Positions 6,864-9,240 of a stretch of 9,240 nt of DNA are shown piece after piece. Source of the DNA: Pseudomonadota bacterium. Its GTDB lineage: Bacteria; Pseudomonadota; Alphaproteobacteria; Acetobacterales; Acetobacteraceae. The notes under the pieces were generated by a model. The model did not search any database and was not told the DNA's origin. It saw nothing but the letters and a program-made list of their open reading frames with translations. Each line of letters starts with the position of its first letter. Position 1 is the first letter of the stretch. Where the stretch lies: contig JAJYAF010000061.1 of the NCBI GenBank assembly GCA_021779655.1, positions 1-9,240 on the forward strand, given 5' to 3'. The position numbers and the translations under genes were made by a program.

Positions 6864-6865
6864 CG

Positions 6866-7198
6866 CTATTGCGCGTAGTCTGGTTGCGTGCTGCCATGTA
6901 GAATGACCTTGGGCGGGATCGTCCTCGGCCGGGTTTCCTGATTGTAGCCCCCAACCGGCCCCGTGACACCGGGGAGCATGTAGCTGTTGCCGGCACCGTT
7001 GGTCATGGAGGCGCCAGGATTTTGCTGCCGTGGCGTCCCGTTCGGATTAATGCCGTTCACACGATTGATTGACGGTCCATACAGCGCGCCGTTATTGGAA
7101 TTTACCCCGCCGTTCACCCCCATCAAATCCTGCGCTACCGCGCCGTTCGCAAACAGCAGCGCAGCGCCACCCAATAATCCCATCCGCCAAGCAGGCAT
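6866..7198 (-). CDS. Small secreted Asn/Gly-rich protein of unknown function
   Basis: I do not recognise a family. The 110-residue product begins with a clear Sec-type signal: MPAWR, a hydrophobic core GLLGGAALLFANG, and a likely cleavage after AVA at residue 22. The predicted 88-residue mature part has no cysteine and no membrane segment. It is rich in Asn, Gly and Pro, with loosely repeated NG/NP units (GVNGGVNSNNG, INRVNGINPNG, NPGASMTNGAGNS), then GVTGPVGGYNQ and a less biased tail RTIPPKVILHGSTQPDYAQ. That composition suggests an unstructured periplasmic or surface protein. Translation is well supported by AGGAG at 7206-7210, seven bases before the ATG at 7198. It stands alone, convergent with the PfpI-family gene and divergent from the reductase gene. 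Being real is likely; a function cannot be given. Confidence 0.75.
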   Translation of the reverse strand: MPAWRMGLLGGAALLFANGAVAQDLMGVNGGVNSNNGALYGPSINRVNGINPNGTPRQQNPGASMTNGAGNSYMLPGVTGPVGGYNQETRPRTIPPKVILHGSTQPDYAQ

Positions 7199-7400
7199 TT
7201 CCGGTCTCCTACGGTTTCAATCGACGAGGTAATAAGGAGGCGGTCAAGCCCCCGGTAACGGCGGCCAAAAGGCTTTCCGGCCGCGCAAGGCTGGCCGGCG
7301 CCCGCAATGCGCTCATCATCGGCTGGCAACCGCGGCATGGCGTTGTACTTTCGGCGCCGTTGTCATAAGGGAAGGGCCTAAATGGGAGCAAGCCCTGGGC
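7199..7400. other. Divergent spacer between the small secreted-protein gene and the reductase gene
   Basis: This 202-base region should hold the 5' ends of both divergent genes. It contains the minus-strand Shine-Dalgarno at 7206-7210, an orphan anti-SD-like TAAGGAGG at 7233-7240, and an inverted repeat GCGGCC (7261-7266) / GGCCGC (7279-7284). Promoter-like elements are weak: on the minus strand TTGACC at 7247-7242 with TCGATT 17 bases on, and on the plus strand TTGTAC at 7343-7348 without a good -10. I cannot assign a promoter with confidence. No credible gene lies inside. Confidence 0.35.
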
Positions 7401-8645
7401 ATGACGGAAAGCCAAGCGGATGTCGTGATCGTGGGCGCGAGCCATGGCGGCAGTGAGGCCGCCACCAGGCTGCGCCTTGGCGGCTTTGCGGGGTCAATCG
7501 CCCTGATCGGCGCGGAGGCCTTCCTTCCCTACCATCGGCCACCGCTTTCCAAAGCGTTTCTCGCCGGGGAAGTCACGCCGGAAGCCCTGCTGATCCGTGC
7601 TCCCGCGGCCTATCAGAACAGCAAGATCGATTTTCATCTTTCCACGATCGTGAAGTCCATCGACCGGAAGGGGCATTCGCTGATCCTGGCCGATGGCGAG
7701 CGCTTCGGCTACGGCACGCTTATCCTGGCCACCGGCGGCAGACCACGGCCGCTTACCATCCCCGGCTCCGACCTCGAGGGGCTATATTATATGCGCACCA
7801 TCGCGGATGTGGATATGCTGCGCAAGGCATTCCTGCCCGGTGCGAAACTGGTGATCGTGGGAGGCGGGTATATCGGCCTGGAGGTGGCGGCTGTCGCGGT
7901 GAAACACGGCCTTACCGTGGAAATCGTGGAATTCGCGCCGCGCGTCCTCGCGCGGGTCGCCGGCCAGCAGCTCTCCGCTTTTTACGAAACCGCGCACAGC
8001 AAGGCCGGCGTGCAATTACGCCTTTCCACCGGCGTGGAAGGCTTTGATCCAGCGCCCGATAAACCCGGCCATGTCGGCGCCGTGCGCTGTTCCGATGGCA
8101 GCCATCTGCATGCGGACCTCGTTCTGGTAGCCGTTGGGTTGGTGCCGAACACGGAACTGGCCGCCGATGCCGGGCTCGAAATCGGCAACGGCATTGTCGT
8201 GGACACGTTCTGCCGAACATCCGATCCTGATATTCTTGCCGTGGGCGATTGCGCGGAATACCCCCTGCCCTTTCTCGGCCGCCGGGTGCGGCTGGAATCC
8301 GTGCCAAATGCCCTTGAGCAAGGACGGATTGCCGCCAGCGTCATTAACGGCAAGCCCACCGGCTATAATACGGTGCCATGGTTCTGGTCTGACCAGTATA
8401 ATCTCAAGCTGCAATCGGTCGGTCTCTCCCAACATCACGACGAGGTTGTTCTTAGGCCGCCGCGCACGGCGGAAGGGTTCATCGCCTTTTACCTTCAGGA
8501 AGGCCGGGTCATCGCTGCGGATTGCGTCAATGCCGTGGGCGAATTCACGGTAGCGAAGAAACTCGTCGGGGAGAAAATAATCGTTGACCCGGGAAAACTC
8601 GCCGATCCCACGGTAGATTTGAAAACCTTGCTGTCCGCCGGGTAA
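7401..8645 (+). CDS. FAD-dependent ferredoxin/rubredoxin reductase-type oxidoreductase (BphA4 / putidaredoxin reductase family)
   Basis: Enzymes of this family pass electrons from NAD(P)H through FAD to a small ferredoxin or rubredoxin that feeds an oxygenase or cytochrome P450. The 414 residues match the family. An N-terminal FAD-binding Rossmann motif VVIVGASHGGSEAA (8-21) is followed by PYHRPPLSKAFLAGE (43-57), the strand LILATGGRPRPL near 107-118, the NAD-binding motif VIVGGGYIGLEVA (151-163), a second FAD contact DILAVGDCAEYP (277-288), and PWFWSDQYNLKLQSVG (326-341), the hallmark of oxygenase-coupled reductases. Acidic Glu174/Glu177 after the NAD motif favour NADH over NADPH (inference). 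The ATG at 7401 is the natural start, with GGGAG about 12 bases upstream. No ferredoxin, P450 or oxygenase gene is visible alongside, so the partner is unknown. Confidence 0.93.
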   Translation: MTESQADVVIVGASHGGSEAATRLRLGGFAGSIALIGAEAFLPYHRPPLSKAFLAGEVTPEALLIRAPAAYQNSKIDFHLSTIVKSIDRKGHSLILADGERFGYGTLILATGGRPRPLTIPGSDLEGLYYMRTIADVDMLRKAFLPGAKLVIVGGGYIGLEVAAVAVKHGLTVEIVEFAPRVLARVAGQQLSAFYETAHSKAGVQLRLSTGVEGFDPAPDKPGHVGAVRCSDGSHLHADLVLVAVGLVPNTELAADAGLEIGNGIVVDTFCRTSDPDILAVGDCAEYPLPFLGRRVRLESVPNALEQGRIAASVINGKPTGYNTVPWFWSDQYNLKLQSVGLSQHHDEVVLRPPRTAEGFIAFYLQEGRVIAADCVNAVGEFTVAKKLVGEKIIVDPGKLADPTVDLKTLLSAG

Positions 8646-8689
8646 ACCGCCTTAAAACTTTCTTCACCCGCGCCTGCCAGATTTTGCCC

Positions 8690-9240
8690 ATGCATCGCGC
8701 GCAGCGTATCGCCTTCATGTTGCTGCCCGGGCTGGATCATTTCATGCCGGACCTCCTGGCGCGGCTGCCCGGACCTGAGATGGAAGTACGCGCCTTTCCA
8801 GTCCGCGGCATGGCAGACCTGGCCGCCGCCTGTGCCTGGGCCGATGATCCGGCCCGGGATGTGATCTGGTTTGAGTTCTGCTGGCCGCCTTTTCCGGCAA
8901 TGATCAAGGCGCAGGATTTCGGTGGCCGGCGCGTGGTGATGCGCCTGCACCGGATAGAGGCTTACGGCACGGCACATGCCGCTTCGGCTCCCTGGACAAA
9001 AATCGACGATGTGATCGTCGTCAGCGCCGATATGGCCGCGCGACTGAAAACCATGGTCCCAAGGCTCGAGCATACAACCAGCCTTCATATTCTTCATAAC
9101 GGCGTGGATATCGAACGTTTCGCCCCCGCAGGCCCGGCGGATCCCTTCCGCATCGGCTGGTGCGGCTGGCTCAGCCTCCACAAAAATCCTAATATGGCCC
9201 TGGAAATTTTGGATCTGCTGCGGCAGGAAGATCCAGATCG
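8690..9240 (+). CDS. Glycosyltransferase, family 4-like (3'-truncated by the window edge)
   Basis: An open frame runs from the ATG at 8690 to the right edge: 183 complete codons without a stop. The visible C-terminal part carries glycosyltransferase family 4 marks. VIVVSADMAARL (about 107-118) resembles the end of the N-terminal domain. LHNGVDIERFAP (about 134-145) is the classic linker before the second Rossmann domain, and RIGWCGWLSLHKNPNMALEIL (about 153-173) matches the nucleotide-sugar domain strand with its HKN. The first 100 residues are less typical, with WFEFCWPPFP and RLHRIEAY. The start has no clear Shine-Dalgarno; a TTG at 8684 is also in frame. It lies 44 bases after the reductase gene and may share its transcript. 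Such enzymes build surface or flagellar glycans, but the donor and acceptor cannot be read here. Confidence 0.82.
   Translation, partial: MHRAQRIAFMLLPGLDHFMPDLLARLPGPEMEVRAFPVRGMADLAAACAWADDPARDVIWFEFCWPPFPAMIKAQDFGGRRVVMRLHRIEAYGTAHAASAPWTKIDDVIVVSADMAARLKTMVPRLEHTTSLHILHNGVDIERFAPAGPADPFRIGWCGWLSLHKNPNMALEILDLLRQEDPD

Noticed and set aside
8495..9181. 228-codon minus-strand open frame across the reductase end and the glycosyltransferase start
   Set aside because: It runs antisense to two recognisable proteins and shows no motif; the plus-strand frame carries the NGVD and HKN glycosyltransferase marks.
1..9240. Defence system, prophage, insertion sequence, CRISPR array or toxin-antitoxin pair
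   Set aside because: I looked on both strands for transposases, repeats with spacers, nucleases beside small partner genes and integration sites; all recognised genes are export, RNA-modification, redox or glycan-type functions.

Overview
The window reads as chromosomal DNA of a GC-rich (roughly 60% by eye), flagellated, Gram-negative alphaproteobacterium. Protein style and gene neighbourhood (fliR-flhB; rsmD-rluB divergent from tadA) suit the Rhodospirillales/Acetobacteraceae, but that placement is inference. Coding density is high. The longest gene-free stretches are about 200 bases, and I see no rRNA, tRNA, CRISPR array, insertion sequence or phage gene.

Left part (1-2849, plus strand): the 3' end of fliR, cut by the window edge, then a complete flhB three bases later. 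These are two membrane components of the flagellar type III export gate. After a 94-base spacer comes an integral-membrane acyltransferase of the acyltransferase-3 (OafA-like) family with its own Shine-Dalgarno and GTG start.

Middle part, minus strand (2875-4944, transcribed leftwards): a tightly packed cluster of a class I glutamine amidotransferase-like hydrolase (PuuD-like), an RsuA/RluB-type pseudouridine synthase and rsmD. Neighbouring genes touch or overlap, so co-transcription and translational coupling are likely. The last two genes modify rRNA. Divergently, tadA and rnhB (4990-6094, plus strand) overlap by eight bases and act on tRNA and on RNA:DNA hybrids. The core of this block is therefore RNA modification and nucleic-acid housekeeping.

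Right part: a 162-base spacer with two inverted repeats leads to a PfpI/DJ-1 family gene (plus). It converges, across a nested hairpin, on a small minus-strand gene for an exported Asn/Gly-rich protein of unknown function. A 202-base divergent spacer then precedes a BphA4/putidaredoxin-reductase-type FAD enzyme (plus). Finally there is the 5' part of a family-4-like glycosyltransferase running off the right edge.

I found no convincing new multi-gene system; most of the window is ordinary housekeeping. The items most worth a second look are the small Asn/Gly-rich secreted protein, the substituted conserved positions in RNase HII, the hydrolase gene wedged between tadA and the rRNA-modification genes, and the N-terminal half of the edge glycosyltransferase.
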